Below, piece after piece: positions 25,422 through 33,889 of a stretch of 64,000 nt of DNA (its first letter is position 1; the number at the start of each line of letters is the position of its first letter). The stretch spans positions 21,667 through 85,666 of the forward strand of contig DBXM01000003.1 of the NCBI GenBank assembly GCA_002309655.1. The letters run 5' to 3'. Origin of the DNA: Mageeibacillus sp. UBA1212. Lineage in GTDB: Bacteria; Bacillota; Clostridia; UBA1212. The notes under the pieces are model-generated. The model was not told the origin of the DNA. It saw nothing but the letters and a program-made list of their open reading frames with translations, and ran no database searches. The position numbers and the translations under genes were made by a program.

Positions 25422-27899
25422 TCACTTTATTTCCTGACGTTTTCCGCTGTTTTCCTTTATTTTCCGCGATTTCCCGCGCACGGCAAAAACGATCATCTCA
25501 GCGGCAACCGCGAGCATTCCGGTCGAAAATAAAACAAGCCCCGCCGTGAACCCGGGCGTTTTGTACGTAAACACGACCGTGTTCGTCCCTTTTTCCAGCG
25601 CCACCGCCATCATCCCGCCGGCGTCGAAAATCTCCGTTTTTTTGCCGTTGACAGACGCCGACCAGCCTTTGGAGTAAGGCACACTGAAGAACGCGACCGT
25701 TTTTTCTCCAGTCTCGATCTCCGAAACGAAGCCCTTTTCGTTCCTCGCGAACCGCTTGGAAGACTCCGCCTTCCTCGCCTCGAATGCTTCGTAAAGCGGT
25801 TTTGTTTCCGCCTTAACGTCGCCGTGCGCGAGAATGACGCCACTTTCCGCGAGTTTTTCCGCGTCTTTTTGCGCGATAACGATATTTTCCAGCATTATCG
25901 CGGGTCTTGCGGCATCGTCAGCCTCTTTTAGTTCTTCAGGCGTCACGTAGCTCCCGTACGTAAACCCGAGCGGCAGGAAGTTCTCATACTCGTAAATGTA
26001 AATTATCGTCCCGTCCGAATACTCATATTTTCCAACCGGTTCGCTTCCGTCAACGGTTGACTCGGAAAGATAATAGCGGCACGACAGCAGCGCCATCAGT
26101 TCTTTCTGAAAGCTTCCGACCGTCCTGACAAGTCTTTCCGTTCCCAGATTTTCATAGAACTCGAAAAGGCCGCCCTCCGCGGTGCTTATGAACGAATTTA
26201 CCGACGGAATTCCCGTCAGCATGGAGATGTTGTCGAACGAATTCGCGAAGTACGACTCGCCCGCTTCATGCCAGTCGGTCCTGACTCTGAAATTTCCGTC
26301 CTCCGGAAAATACCGGGAAATATTTCCCGACTCCGTGAGAACCGCCTTCGTTTTTTCCGCGCCGATATTTCCCTCGCCGTTCACAATGCCCGGTTCGTAG
26401 AACTCGCCCTTTCCCTGCACGAAGGTGTACCTCACCGCCGCTGCCGCCGTCGACAGAACGCCAACCGCAACCGCGCCCGCAGTGAGCAGCGCAACCGCCT
26501 TCTTCGAGTTCGCTTTTTTCGCTATAATTAGGACGAAAACAGCCGCCGCAATTCCCGCTCCGCCGTAAAACGCCCAGAGAACCGGGTTCGTTTTTCCGGC
26601 GATATTATCAATGCCTCTGATTTTGTAGTAGGCAATCGCAGCGCCCGATACCGCCACCGTGAACACGACAAACGCAAGGTTGACCTTTGCGCCGAAAATG
26701 AGGTTTTTCCGTTTTTCCGGTGGATTTTCCAATTGTGGATTTTCCGCCGGCGTTTCTTTCTCGACACGTTGTGGATTTTCCGGCAGTCCGTCAATCGCAA
26801 CGCACGTCAGCATCGCAAAAACAAGCGCCGGCATGTAAAACCACCTGGCGTAATATCTGGCATTAAACATCGAAAATGCGGCGTTCAGCACCGGCACCAG
26901 CGAGAACCCTGTCAGCACCACCGGCAGCCACGCCTTTGACTTTCTGAAATTCCCCTTGAAATAGGCAAAAACTCCAGTCATCGCTACAAGTGGCAGATAC
27001 AGTGCGCACGAATCGCACGCCTGCTGGAACAGATAATTTCCGGTTCCCATTATGTCAGCCGGCAGGAAATACGCCTGAAGCAACGTCACATACTGCTGCC
27101 ACCCGAACAAAACGTCTGTGCTGAGCGACGAGACGCGCGGGTTGTTCATGACCGACAGGAACGCCGGCAGCAACACGATTGCCGAGATCAGTATCCCGAC
27201 GGTTCCTTCGCCGAGCATGACCAGAAAATGTCTGATTTTGTCTTTTTTCACAATGTTTTCCGACAGCGCAACGCGGAAAATAAACCAAATCACCAGAAAA
27301 ACTACCTCTCCGAAAAACAGGTAGTAGTTCGTGATCGCGCAGAGCGCCGCCGTCAGCGCGAAGACAGCCGGTTTCTTCTCCAGCAGGAACTCGACCGCGA
27401 GCATAAGCACCGGGAACAGGCACATCGCGTCGTGGAATGGGAACAGCAGACTGACCGTCTGAATTCCCGAAAACGCGTACAAAACGCCTCCCAGAACCGC
27501 CGTTTTCCCGTCTCTCACGAACCGTTTCACAAACGCTGCCGCCGCAACCGCCGCCACAACATACTTTAAAACAAGCATCGGCGCCGCCAGGTACGGGGTC
27601 ACCGCAGCCGGGAACAGCGCCAGAATCAGCGTGAACGGACTGTAAAGATTGTAAAATGCGAGCGCGTTCGACACATCAGCGCCGAGATCTACGACCCAGC
27701 TCCACCCGAAATCCGCTGGACTCCTATAAAGTGAGACCGCATATGTGTTGAAAATCTGCTGCTGCCACGAAAAATCGTCCGCCAGCGCCAGAATCCCCCT
27801 GCCCGCAATCACCGCCGGAAGAAGCGAAAGAATGCACGCCGCAGCCGCGATCAACGCGGTTTCAAGCAGATATTTGTTTGAAGTGTGTTTTTTAAGCAT
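25422..27899 (-). CDS. YfhO family membrane protein
   Basis: An 825-residue envelope protein with about 12-14 transmembrane segments in the first ~500 residues and a large extracytoplasmic C-terminal region ending in one last helix. GRGILALADDFSWQQQIFNTYAVSLYRSPADFGWSW near 33-68 and the late YSKGWSASVNGKKTEIFDAGGMMAVALEKGTN are hallmarks of YfhO proteins, which are linked to glycosylation of lipoteichoic acid or other surface polymers. Between helices, at about residues 370-400, a Pro/Glu/Asn-rich insert is coded by three GTGGATTTTCC repeat copies in antisense orientation. GGAG precedes the ATG. Confidence 0.88.
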   Translation of the reverse strand: MLKKHTSNKYLLETALIAAAACILSLLPAVIAGRGILALADDFSWQQQIFNTYAVSLYRSPADFGWSWVVDLGADVSNALAFYNLYSPFTLILALFPAAVTPYLAAPMLVLKYVVAAVAAAAFVKRFVRDGKTAVLGGVLYAFSGIQTVSLLFPFHDAMCLFPVLMLAVEFLLEKKPAVFALTAALCAITNYYLFFGEVVFLVIWFIFRVALSENIVKKDKIRHFLVMLGEGTVGILISAIVLLPAFLSVMNNPRVSSLSTDVLFGWQQYVTLLQAYFLPADIMGTGNYLFQQACDSCALYLPLVAMTGVFAYFKGNFRKSKAWLPVVLTGFSLVPVLNAAFSMFNARYYARWFYMPALVFAMLTCVAIDGLPENPQRVEKETPAENPQLENPPEKRKNLIFGAKVNLAFVVFTVAVSGAAIAYYKIRGIDNIAGKTNPVLWAFYGGAGIAAAVFVLIIAKKANSKKAVALLTAGAVAVGVLSTAAAAVRYTFVQGKGEFYEPGIVNGEGNIGAEKTKAVLTESGNISRYFPEDGNFRVRTDWHEAGESYFANSFDNISMLTGIPSVNSFISTAEGGLFEFYENLGTERLVRTVGSFQKELMALLSCRYYLSESTVDGSEPVGKYEYSDGTIIYIYEYENFLPLGFTYGSYVTPEELKEADDAARPAIMLENIVIAQKDAEKLAESGVILAHGDVKAETKPLYEAFEARKAESSKRFARNEKGFVSEIETGEKTVAFFSVPYSKGWSASVNGKKTEIFDAGGMMAVALEKGTNTVVFTYKTPGFTAGLVLFSTGMLAVAAEMIVFAVRGKSRKIKENSGKRQEIK

Positions 27900-27980
27900 A
27901 CTTTTCTCCGGCCTTGCGGGGTAGTTATGAGTTTAATCGGGTAAGTTGCAAGCTGAAGTTTTGATGTGGAACCGCCACGT

Positions 27981-28107
27981 TCGCGGAAAATCCACAACTT
28001 GGAAAATCCACCGTTTCCCGGAAAATAGTCGTTTCTCCGCGGGAAATCCACAGTCCGGAAAATCCACCGTTTCCCGGAAAATAGTCGTTTCTCCGCGGGA
28101 AATATCC
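27981..28107. repeat. GGAAAATCCAC repeat block with a 47-bp direct repeat
   Basis: Between the radical SAM and YfhO genes, a 47-base sequence occurs twice without change (28001-28047 and 28057-28103; period 56). GGAAAATCCAC appears at 27985-27995, 28001-28011 and 28057-28067, the reverse complement of the unit seen at 22.9, 24.1 and 26.7 kb. Confidence 0.92.
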
Positions 28108-28115
28108 GCGAAAAG

Positions 28116-29150
28116 TTACATAAACTCCTTGTGCACGCAGTCGGCCTCGAGCGACTCAAGCACCGAGTTGAAGCTGTCGTTCCTGCAGTAAGGCGGGCAC
28201 TTCGTCACGTCGATATTCTCGTAAACCATCCATTTTCTGTAAGAGTTCCAGACCTCTTCCAGCGTCTTTCCCTCCCCGCGCATGTCGCCGATCAGGAAAT
28301 CCGGTTCCTGCCGGTGGTGGAGGCACGCGAAAACCTTCGCGTCGGCGGTGATGACCGTCGAGAAGAACATACCCCTGCACTTTGAGTAGTTTCTGCAATT
28401 CCCGTCACAGAATTTGGTGTATTTCTGAAGCGAGGCCTTCACCAGGAAATTCTCGTCCTCGTATTCGTCCTTCAGCCGTTCGTATTCGTCCGAAATGTCC
28501 GTTCTGTCGCCGGTGAACGGTCGGAACTGGGCCGCGCCGACGCCGCACTTCTTGCAGAGCGCCACGAACGCCTCCATATCTTTTACCGTTCCCGCCCCTG
28601 TCAGGAACCCCGCCGTGAACGAAACCGGAGAGCCGGTCTCGCGTTTGACATCCGCCATCATTTTCATGTTTTCGCACACTTTTTCGAAGGCTTTTGCGGG
28701 CATTCCGTGCGTTTTCATGTACATTTCCGGCGTGCCGGCATCTAGACTGATGCGGAAATAGGTGCAGTATTTGGCAATCGCCTCGCATTTTTCACGCGTG
28801 AGAGCAAGGCCGTTGCTGTTGAGGCCGATCTCCATGCCGGCGTTTTTGATGAGTTCAAGCGTCCGGATAAAGTCCGGGTGGAGGAGCGGTTCGCCGCCGC
28901 CGCTAACGATAACGCCTCTGTTGCCGAGGTTTTTAAGACCGTTCACAATCATGACGATCTCGTCCCAGGTGAGCTGGCTGCCGTTCTCCTTGACGCCGAC
29001 GCAAAGCGGGCAGTTGTTGTTGCACTTGTTGGTCAGGTCAAACTCGGTGACGATGAGCGTCTTGCCGCCGTTGAAAAAGTGGTCGAGCTTGTCGATATGG
29101 TGAAGAATCTTCTCGCTTGAATTGAAAGAATTGAATACGGTTTTGTTCAT
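28116..29150 (-). CDS. Radical SAM protein with Cys-rich C-terminus
   Basis: A 344-residue radical SAM enzyme. The [4Fe-4S]-SAM cluster site is CNNNCPLC near residues 43-50 (CxxxCxxC), followed by VSGGGEPLLHPDF near 80-92. The C-terminal third has further cysteines (CDGNCRNYSKCRGMFF, ACLHHRQ, KCPPYCRND), a SPASM-like layout suggesting extra Fe-S clusters. The chemistry is unknown: such enzymes epimerise, dehydrogenate or cross-link sugars or peptides. It follows the TIM-barrel gene by 21 bases with its own AAGGAG site, so the pair probably acts on the same substrate. Confidence 0.85.
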   Translation of the reverse strand: MNKTVFNSFNSSEKILHHIDKLDHFFNGGKTLIVTEFDLTNKCNNNCPLCVGVKENGSQLTWDEIVMIVNGLKNLGNRGVIVSGGGEPLLHPDFIRTLELIKNAGMEIGLNSNGLALTREKCEAIAKYCTYFRISLDAGTPEMYMKTHGMPAKAFEKVCENMKMMADVKRETGSPVSFTAGFLTGAGTVKDMEAFVALCKKCGVGAAQFRPFTGDRTDISDEYERLKDEYEDENFLVKASLQKYTKFCDGNCRNYSKCRGMFFSTVITADAKVFACLHHRQEPDFLIGDMRGEGKTLEEVWNSYRKWMVYENIDVTKCPPYCRNDSFNSVLESLEADCVHKEFM

Positions 29151-29171
29151 GAAATTCTCCTTTGCCGGCCG

Positions 29172-29954
29172 TCAGAAGCCTGCCTTGCGCACAGTCGCGA
29201 CCGCTTCGAGCAGGTTTTCGCGGTGGTCTCCGTTGATCACGCCCTCGAAGGTGGCGCAGCCGTCGTAGCCCGCTTTCCCGAAAGCGTTCCTGAGCGCCGT
29301 GAATTCCTCGACATCGTCGGTTTTCGGGTACTCGCGGAAATGTTTAATGCTGGAAAGGTGAACGTGGCGGATCTTGCCGCAGTAGTTCGCGATGTCGTCG
29401 ATTGATTCACCGCCCAGAACAGTGTGAAAATAGTCGATGTGAAGACCTACGCCGTCGCCGTCGAGCGCATCCGCGATCTCCGATGCCTCCCTGGCCGTGT
29501 TTATGAAGTTGCACTCCTCTTTGCGAAGCTCCTCGATCGCGACGGTGTAGCCGAACTCGCGGGTGAGCGGCAGAATCGCCTCCGCGAGAACATCCTTAAA
29601 GCGCTTCAACGCCTCGCCGTGGTCCATTCCCTCTGGAATTCTTCGCGCGCTGCCCGAACCCAGAACGACAACCTCGCCGCCAAGGATCTTCGCCTTCGGC
29701 AGAACGGTTTTCAGGTACTCCCGTACGGCGCCGTAGCCTTCCGGACCTTCAAGAAGCCGGATATTTCCCGGAAGCATTCCGTTGAACGCCGCGCAGAAAA
29801 TACCCATGTCGTCCGCGGCGCGGCGGGCCTCCTTCAGCTCGTCGTCAGATTCCTGCGCCAGCGTAAAAAGTGCCGGCTCGAAGCAGTCGCAGCCGCACTC
29901 TTTCAGCAGCGTGATTTGAGGAATTTTCCAGCCGTAGCAGGCTCCGATCTTCAC
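29172..29954 (-). CDS. Sugar phosphate isomerase/epimerase-like TIM barrel
   Basis: A 260-residue protein of the xylose isomerase-like TIM barrel superfamily (AP_endonuc_2). Characteristic pieces are YTVAIEELRKEECNFINT near 134-151 (metal-binding Glu), GVGLHIDYFHTVLGGES near 170-186, and RHVHLSSIKHFREYP near 198-212, followed by FEGVINGD. The family isomerises or epimerises sugars or inositols with a divalent metal. It starts with GTG at 29952-29954, with AAGGAG 8 bases upstream. It is the first gene of a two-gene unit with the radical SAM gene. Confidence 0.85.
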   Translation of the reverse strand: MKIGACYGWKIPQITLLKECGCDCFEPALFTLAQESDDELKEARRAADDMGIFCAAFNGMLPGNIRLLEGPEGYGAVREYLKTVLPKAKILGGEVVVLGSGSARRIPEGMDHGEALKRFKDVLAEAILPLTREFGYTVAIEELRKEECNFINTAREASEIADALDGDGVGLHIDYFHTVLGGESIDDIANYCGKIRHVHLSSIKHFREYPKTDDVEEFTALRNAFGKAGYDGCATFEGVINGDHRENLLEAVATVRKAGF

Positions 29955-30256
29955 AAAATCATCTCCTTAATAAGATTCCGTTCTATTTTACCGCAAAAAC
30001 CTCTTTTCGGCAACGATTTTCAGTCTTTTTAAAGAATTCCCGGATTCATTCACGAAGTGTCCCGCCGCCTAACCCTGCAAAACCGGTTGAAACCTTCCCG
30101 CAGCCTTCCCAAAGCCTTCCCAAAGCCTTCCCGCTGTCTTCCTGAAATCTTCCTTAAATCGTCCGGAATCCTTCCGATTTTACTTCACAAACGTTCCGGA
30201 ATATGGTACAATATATGTCGAAAAATGCCTTTGCGGCAACGAAAGGGGGCTTTCCA
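29955..30256 (+). promoter_or_regulatory. Divergent gap: short repeats and a plus-strand promoter
   Basis: Near 30103-30135 the 11-mer GCCTTCCCAAA is repeated almost three times in tandem. A plus-strand promoter follows: -35 TTCACA (30184-30189), 17-base spacer, -10 TACAAT (30207-30212). It serves the zinc-ribbon gene, with a ~40-base leader. No promoter for the minus-strand TIM-barrel gene is obvious. Confidence 0.65.
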
Positions 30257-30598
30257 ATGAAATTGGTTTGCGAATATTGCGACGCTTACGTCGATGTCAC
30301 GGAAAACAACATTTGCCCGGTGTGCAACGCACCGCTCGGACCGGCAGTCATAGCTGAACGTAACAGACTGAAAAAAGAAGAAGACGAACGGCAGGCCAGA
30401 CAAGCCGCCCTTATCAAGTCCCAGCAGGAAGCCGCAAAAGAGCAGGAGCGTATGCGCATGATCGGAGCGATCGCCAGTTCTGTCGCCAGCGGACTCATCG
30501 GATACTCGACGGGTTCCAGAGCGTCCAGGCTGAGAGGTCCCGGATCGGGCATCCTTTCCAAACTCGGCAAGAAAGCGCTTTCATCTATTTTTAAGTAA
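30257..30598 (+). CDS. Small zinc-ribbon protein
   Basis: A 113-residue protein. Two CxxC pairs in the first 25 residues (CEYC and CPVC) form a zinc ribbon, followed by a charged helical stretch (KKEEDERQARQAALIKSQQEAAKEQERM) and a Gly/Ser-rich, weakly hydrophobic tail. I chose the ATG at 30257, with AAGGGGG upstream; a longer frame upstream includes the promoter. The function is unknown; such ribbons mediate protein or nucleic-acid contacts. It is a single-gene unit, bounded by the promoter at 30.2 kb and the terminator at 30.65 kb. Confidence 0.78.
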   Translation: MKLVCEYCDAYVDVTENNICPVCNAPLGPAVIAERNRLKKEEDERQARQAALIKSQQEAAKEQERMRMIGAIASSVASGLIGYSTGSRASRLRGPGSGILSKLGKKALSSIFK

Positions 30599-30647
30599 TT
30601 TTTGTATGTAAGATTAAGTATTTTTGGAATGGAAGACTAAAAGAAGG

Positions 30648-30680
30648 ATCCGCGGAAAAACAGTCGGTTTTTCCGCGGAT
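30648..30680. terminator. Bidirectional terminator
   Basis: A perfect 14-base-pair stem (30648-30661 with 30667-30680; ATCCGCGGAAAAAC) lies between the convergent zinc-ribbon and SEC-C genes. TTCCCTTTT follows on the plus strand and T/C-rich sequence on the minus strand. Confidence 0.82.
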
Positions 30681-30715
30681 TCCCTTTTATCCAGCCCTTC
30701 CGGGCTATTAATCTT

Positions 30716-31222
30716 TTATTCCTCGTTGCGTCCGCAGCACTTCTTGTACTTCTTGCCGCTTCCGCACGGGCACGGGTCGTTCCTGCCAACTTTGGTGCTG
30801 ACCGCCTGAACGTCCTTCCTGTACTGCGTCCTGATCGCGATCCTCTCGTCCGCGTCAAGAATTCCGTCCCACTCTTCAAGCTCGTAGAGCCAGGGCGCCT
30901 TCGCCTTATTCATATTGTAGTAAAGCTTTTTCCAGTCGATGTCGAGAACAACGTTCGAGTCGGCCTCGAGAGTCTCAACCTCGATCTGCGAATTGAGCGA
31001 AGTGTTGATTCCGTCGATAAACGCTGTCACCTCAAAAGGCTCCAGCCCGAATTTTTCGGCCAGCTCGCCAACTTTTCCCTCGATCCTGTTCTCGCGGGCA
31101 GCCAGAATCGCCGCGTAGGCGTCCTTTTCTTTTCCAAAATACTCCCTGATGTAGGCGTTAACGCGCTCCGCTCCCAGAACGGAGTCGTCGGTTTTTTCCT
31201 GCCAGATAGAATAAAGTCCCAT
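30716..31222 (-). CDS. SEC-C motif protein
   Basis: A 168-residue protein ending in a classic SEC-C zinc motif, [19 protein letters not shown] (about residues 146-164), like the tail of SecA and of many metal-binding adaptor proteins. The first 140 residues are largely helical ([46 protein letters not shown]) and resemble other stand-alone SEC-C proteins of Clostridia with no assigned job. AAGGAG precedes the ATG. The motif is certain; the role is unknown. Confidence 0.85.
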   Translation of the reverse strand: MGLYSIWQEKTDDSVLGAERVNAYIREYFGKEKDAYAAILAARENRIEGKVGELAEKFGLEPFEVTAFIDGINTSLNSQIEVETLEADSNVVLDIDWKKLYYNMNKAKAPWLYELEEWDGILDADERIAIRTQYRKDVQAVSTKVGRNDPCPCGSGKKYKKCCGRNEE

Positions 31223-31282
31223 TTTTATCTCCTTGATTTGTGTTTAATAATTTTGCTTTGTGTATCGTTTGCAACGTTAATT

Positions 31283-32140
31283 TCATTTAACGTTTGCGAA
31301 GCTTTTCCTCGCTTTTTCGTAAATGAGCAGCGCCGCCGCAACGGATGCGTTCAGCGATTCGGCCTTTCCGGGCATCGGAATTGTGAGAAGAGTGTCGCAG
31401 CAGGCGACCGCCTCGGCCGTAAGTCCGTTGGCCTCGTTCCCGATAACTATCGCCGATTTTCCCTCAAAACTCTCCTCGAAGCACGTGTGCCCGCCCCTCG
31501 GGTGCGCCGCGTAAACGGTAAATCCGGCGTTTTGAAGTCTGCCGAACGCCTCGCGCGCGCTCGAAGTCGCTATCCTCAGTACCGGAATGTGAAAAATCGA
31601 GCCCACGGTCGAACGGATCGTCTTCGGGTTGTATGCGTCAACGCAGCCCTTCATCAAAATGACAGCGTCGAACCCTGCCGCGTCCGCCGTTCTGATTACG
31701 GTTCCGAGGTTTCCCGGGTCCTGAACGTTTTCCAGAACCACGACAGCGTTTCCGGAAAGGCACTCCTCCTCGCCTGCGCCGCCCATTCCGAAAACCGCTC
31801 CGATCCCCTGCGGCGTCTCGGTGAGACTGACAGACTCGAAAACCGGGTCGCTTAAAACGAGCGCCTCCTCAAGAACCTTTTCGACCGCATGCGCGTATCG
31901 CGGACCGCCCGGCCCTTCAGCGGAAGGCGTCAGCAGCTCGCCGCAGATCTTCCGGAACCCCTCCGCGGACGCGAACGACTCGGAAAAAACGATCTTCCTG
32001 ACGTCGGCGCCGCTCTTGATCCCCTCGGAAACCACGTTCAGTCCCTCCGCGAAAAACACCCTGTGCTCTTCCCGGTATTTCTTTTGCGACAGGCTTTTCA
32101 AAAATCTGACCTGTTCGTTTTTGAAACTCGTTACAACCAT
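31283..32140 (-). CDS. TrmH/SpoU family RNA 2'-O-methyltransferase
   Basis: A 285-residue SPOUT methyltransferase with an N-terminal substrate-binding domain (FKNEQVRFLKSLSQKKYREEHRVFFAEGLNVV) and a C-terminal knot. Motif 1 is VVLENVQDPGNLGTVIRTADAAGFDAVIL near 132-160, motif 2 is IVIGNEANGLTAE near 228-240, and motif 3 is IPMPGKAESLNASVAAALLIYE near 253-274. It methylates ribose 2'-OH in 23S rRNA or tRNA. It lies behind rplT with about 160 bases between them, a common neighbourhood for this type. GGAGG precedes the ATG. Confidence 0.93.
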   Translation of the reverse strand: MVVTSFKNEQVRFLKSLSQKKYREEHRVFFAEGLNVVSEGIKSGADVRKIVFSESFASAEGFRKICGELLTPSAEGPGGPRYAHAVEKVLEEALVLSDPVFESVSLTETPQGIGAVFGMGGAGEEECLSGNAVVVLENVQDPGNLGTVIRTADAAGFDAVILMKGCVDAYNPKTIRSTVGSIFHIPVLRIATSSAREAFGRLQNAGFTVYAAHPRGGHTCFEESFEGKSAIVIGNEANGLTAEAVACCDTLLTIPMPGKAESLNASVAAALLIYEKARKSFANVK

Positions 32141-32299
32141 CTGCGCGTTCCTCCGAAAATCCGATCCGCGTTCTCCGCAGCTCTACACGCCGGCGCACGG
32201 TGCACCTTTATGCCTGCCGTCCGTCTGCCGGAATTCCCCTAAAAAAAGGATGCTTTGAATTCCGTTCCGGAACCGCCGCACCCTTTTTCCTCATTATTG

Positions 32300-32647
32300 T
32301 CAGGCTTTAACCTGTTCAACAAGTTTTGCGAATCCTTCGCTGTCGTTGACTGCCATGTCGGCGAGAATCTTTCTGTCGAGGGCAATGCCGTTCTTCTTAA
32401 GATCGTTCATAAGCCTGCTGTAGCTCGTTCCGTTGATTCTGGCGGCCGCGTTGATTCTGGTGATCCAGAGTTTTCTGAAATCTCTCTTCTTGGCGCGTCT
32501 GTCGCGGTAAGCATAGTTGGCAGATCTGATGACAGCCTGGTTGGCCATCTTGAAGACTGTGCTCTTTCTTCCGAAGTAACCCTTCGCGAGCTTGATAACT
32601 TTCCTGCGTCTTGCTCTTGTAGCAACTGAATTCTTAACTCTTGACAT
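32300..32647 (-). CDS. rplT: Large subunit ribosomal protein bL20
   Basis: A 115-residue bL20, complete and of normal length, with a strongly basic N-terminal tail ([27 protein letters not shown]) that threads into 23S rRNA and a C-terminal globular part ([15 protein letters not shown]). It is the last gene of the infC-rpmI-rplT operon, 21 bases after rpmI. In Bacillus, bL20 represses this operon through its leader; the attenuator-like hairpin upstream of infC fits that scheme. Confidence 0.98.
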   Translation of the reverse strand: MSRVKNSVATRARRRKVIKLAKGYFGRKSTVFKMANQAVIRSANYAYRDRRAKKRDFRKLWITRINAAARINGTSYSRLMNDLKKNGIALDRKILADMAVNDSEGFAKLVEQVKA

Positions 32648-32668
32648 GTTCGTACACCTCCCTGAAAA

Positions 32669-32866
32669 TCAGACGTAAGGCAGCATCTTCTTGACGGTTG
32701 CTGCGTTTGCGTCGGCGGCATAGAAATCTTTCCTGTGCTGCTTCTTTGACTTCCTGGTCTTGCTGACGAGTCTGTGACGTCTGAAGGCGTGAGTCATTTT
32801 GACTTTTCCGTTAGCGGTGACTCTGAATCTCTTCTTAGAGGCGCTGTGTGTTTTAAGCTTTGGCAT
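32669..32866 (-). CDS. rpmI: Large subunit ribosomal protein bL35
   Basis: A 65-residue bL35, rich in Lys and Arg, starting MPKLKTHSASKKRFRVTANG. I start at the ATG at 32864-32866, which gives the family's usual N-terminus and has AAAGGAAG upstream; a longer frame adds nine residues and is not supported. It lies 57 bases after infC and 21 before rplT. Confidence 0.97.
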   Translation of the reverse strand: MPKLKTHSASKKRFRVTANGKVKMTHAFRRHRLVSKTRKSKKQHRKDFYAADANAATVKKMLPYV

Positions 32867-32923
32867 AATAATGTACTTCCTTTCATCTCGCAACGGCAGC
32901 TTAAAGCCGGCGCGAATACTTAT

Positions 32924-33436
32924 TTATTTTTTGGGGGAGAACATGGCGGTCATGCGACGGCCTTCCATCTTGGGCTTTTTGTCCATGACTCCGACTTCGG
33001 AAATGCTCTCGGAAAAACGGTCGAGCAGCTCTTCCCCTGATTTGGTGTAATTCATCTCGCGACCGTAGAATTTAACGGTCACTTTAACCTTGTCTCCGTC
33101 CTGAAGGAACTTGTAGGCGCTCTTGACCTTGACCTGCAGGTCATGCTCACCGATGTTGAGCGTAAGGCGAACCTCTTTAATGTCGACGGTCTTCTGGTTC
33201 TTTTTTGCGTCCTTCTCTTTTTTGTTAAGGTCGAAAATGTACTTGCTGTAGTCCATCACCTTGCAGACAGGCGGAACGGCCATTGGCGCAACGTTCACGA
33301 GGTCAAGGTTCCTGTCCTCGGCATATTTGAGCGCAGTTTGGATATCAACGATTCCGACCTGAACGCCGTCTTCGTTGATCATGCGGACCTCTTTTGCGGT
33401 GATTTCTTCATTGATCAAAATATCCTCTTTAGCTAT
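32924..33436 (-). CDS. infC: Translation initiation factor IF-3, apparent AUA start
   Basis: An IF-3 of about 170 residues that prevents subunit joining and checks the start codon. The N-domain has INEEITAKEVRMINEDGVQVGIVDIQTALKYAED, and the C-domain ends in FSPKK. No ATG, GTG or TTG lies at the expected place. The only ribosome site (GGAGG, 33446-33450) is followed 9 bases later by ATA (33434-33436), giving a protein beginning MAKEDILINEEI, exactly the family's N-terminus. IF-3 genes often use AUU or AUA starts so that IF-3 can repress its own translation. A longer frame from 33484 would read through the ribosome site and terminator. Confidence 0.93.
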   Translation of the reverse strand: MAKEDILINEEITAKEVRMINEDGVQVGIVDIQTALKYAEDRNLDLVNVAPMAVPPVCKVMDYSKYIFDLNKKEKDAKKNQKTVDIKEVRLTLNIGEHDLQVKVKSAYKFLQDGDKVKVTVKFYGREMNYTKSGEELLDRFSESISEVGVMDKKPKMEGRRMTAMFSPKK

Positions 33437-33612
33437 GACGCAACACCTCCATTGCAATAAAAAAACAGTGTGCCGAAAGTCCAAAATTACCGCACACCTG
33501 TTTCCTGAAAAACCGATTTATTAACCCGCCCGCGCATCGCGACCAAGGTGAGAAGCGGTAACTTCTGCTTTCTTGCCGGATAATGATAATACATTTCCAC
33601 ACGCGCTGTCAA
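33437..33612 (-). promoter_or_regulatory. infC operon promoter and leader
   Basis: -35 TTGACA (33607-33612) and -10 TATCAT (33583-33588) with an 18-base spacer give a leader of about 140 bases. It includes a conserved-looking AGAAGTTACCGCTTCT hairpin (near 33550-33566) and the attenuator. This fits an L20-leader-type regulatory RNA; I recognise the arrangement rather than an exact match. Confidence 0.78.
33456..33500 (-). terminator. Leader attenuator of the infC operon
   Basis: In the leader, GTGTGC (33497-33492) pairs with GCACAC (33473-33468), extended by CAG/CTG across a one-base bulge, followed by seven T residues (33465-33457) just before the infC ribosome site. A terminator between promoter and gene implies transcription attenuation, as with bL20-controlled leaders. 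Confidence 0.8.
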
Positions 33613-33889
33613 GTACTTTTTTCTTAAAAATCGATTTTTTCGCTTTTTTTCGGGAAAATCATATTGTTTTGCGTTAACTGCCGGTCGAAAAGGGCGGACG
33701 TATTCGGTCTGAAACACCTGCCTGCGGCACGCAATAATCTCTTATAAGTGGCGTAAATTCCTTCCGAATAATTGGTGCTAGAATCCGCCCTGTCAGTCCC
33801 TCAAATACGGTCGTGAAACCGCCGCGAAAAGCGAAACAGCGAATCCGGGATTGAACTTCGTTTTTTGCCTACAATTAGCGCAAAACTCG

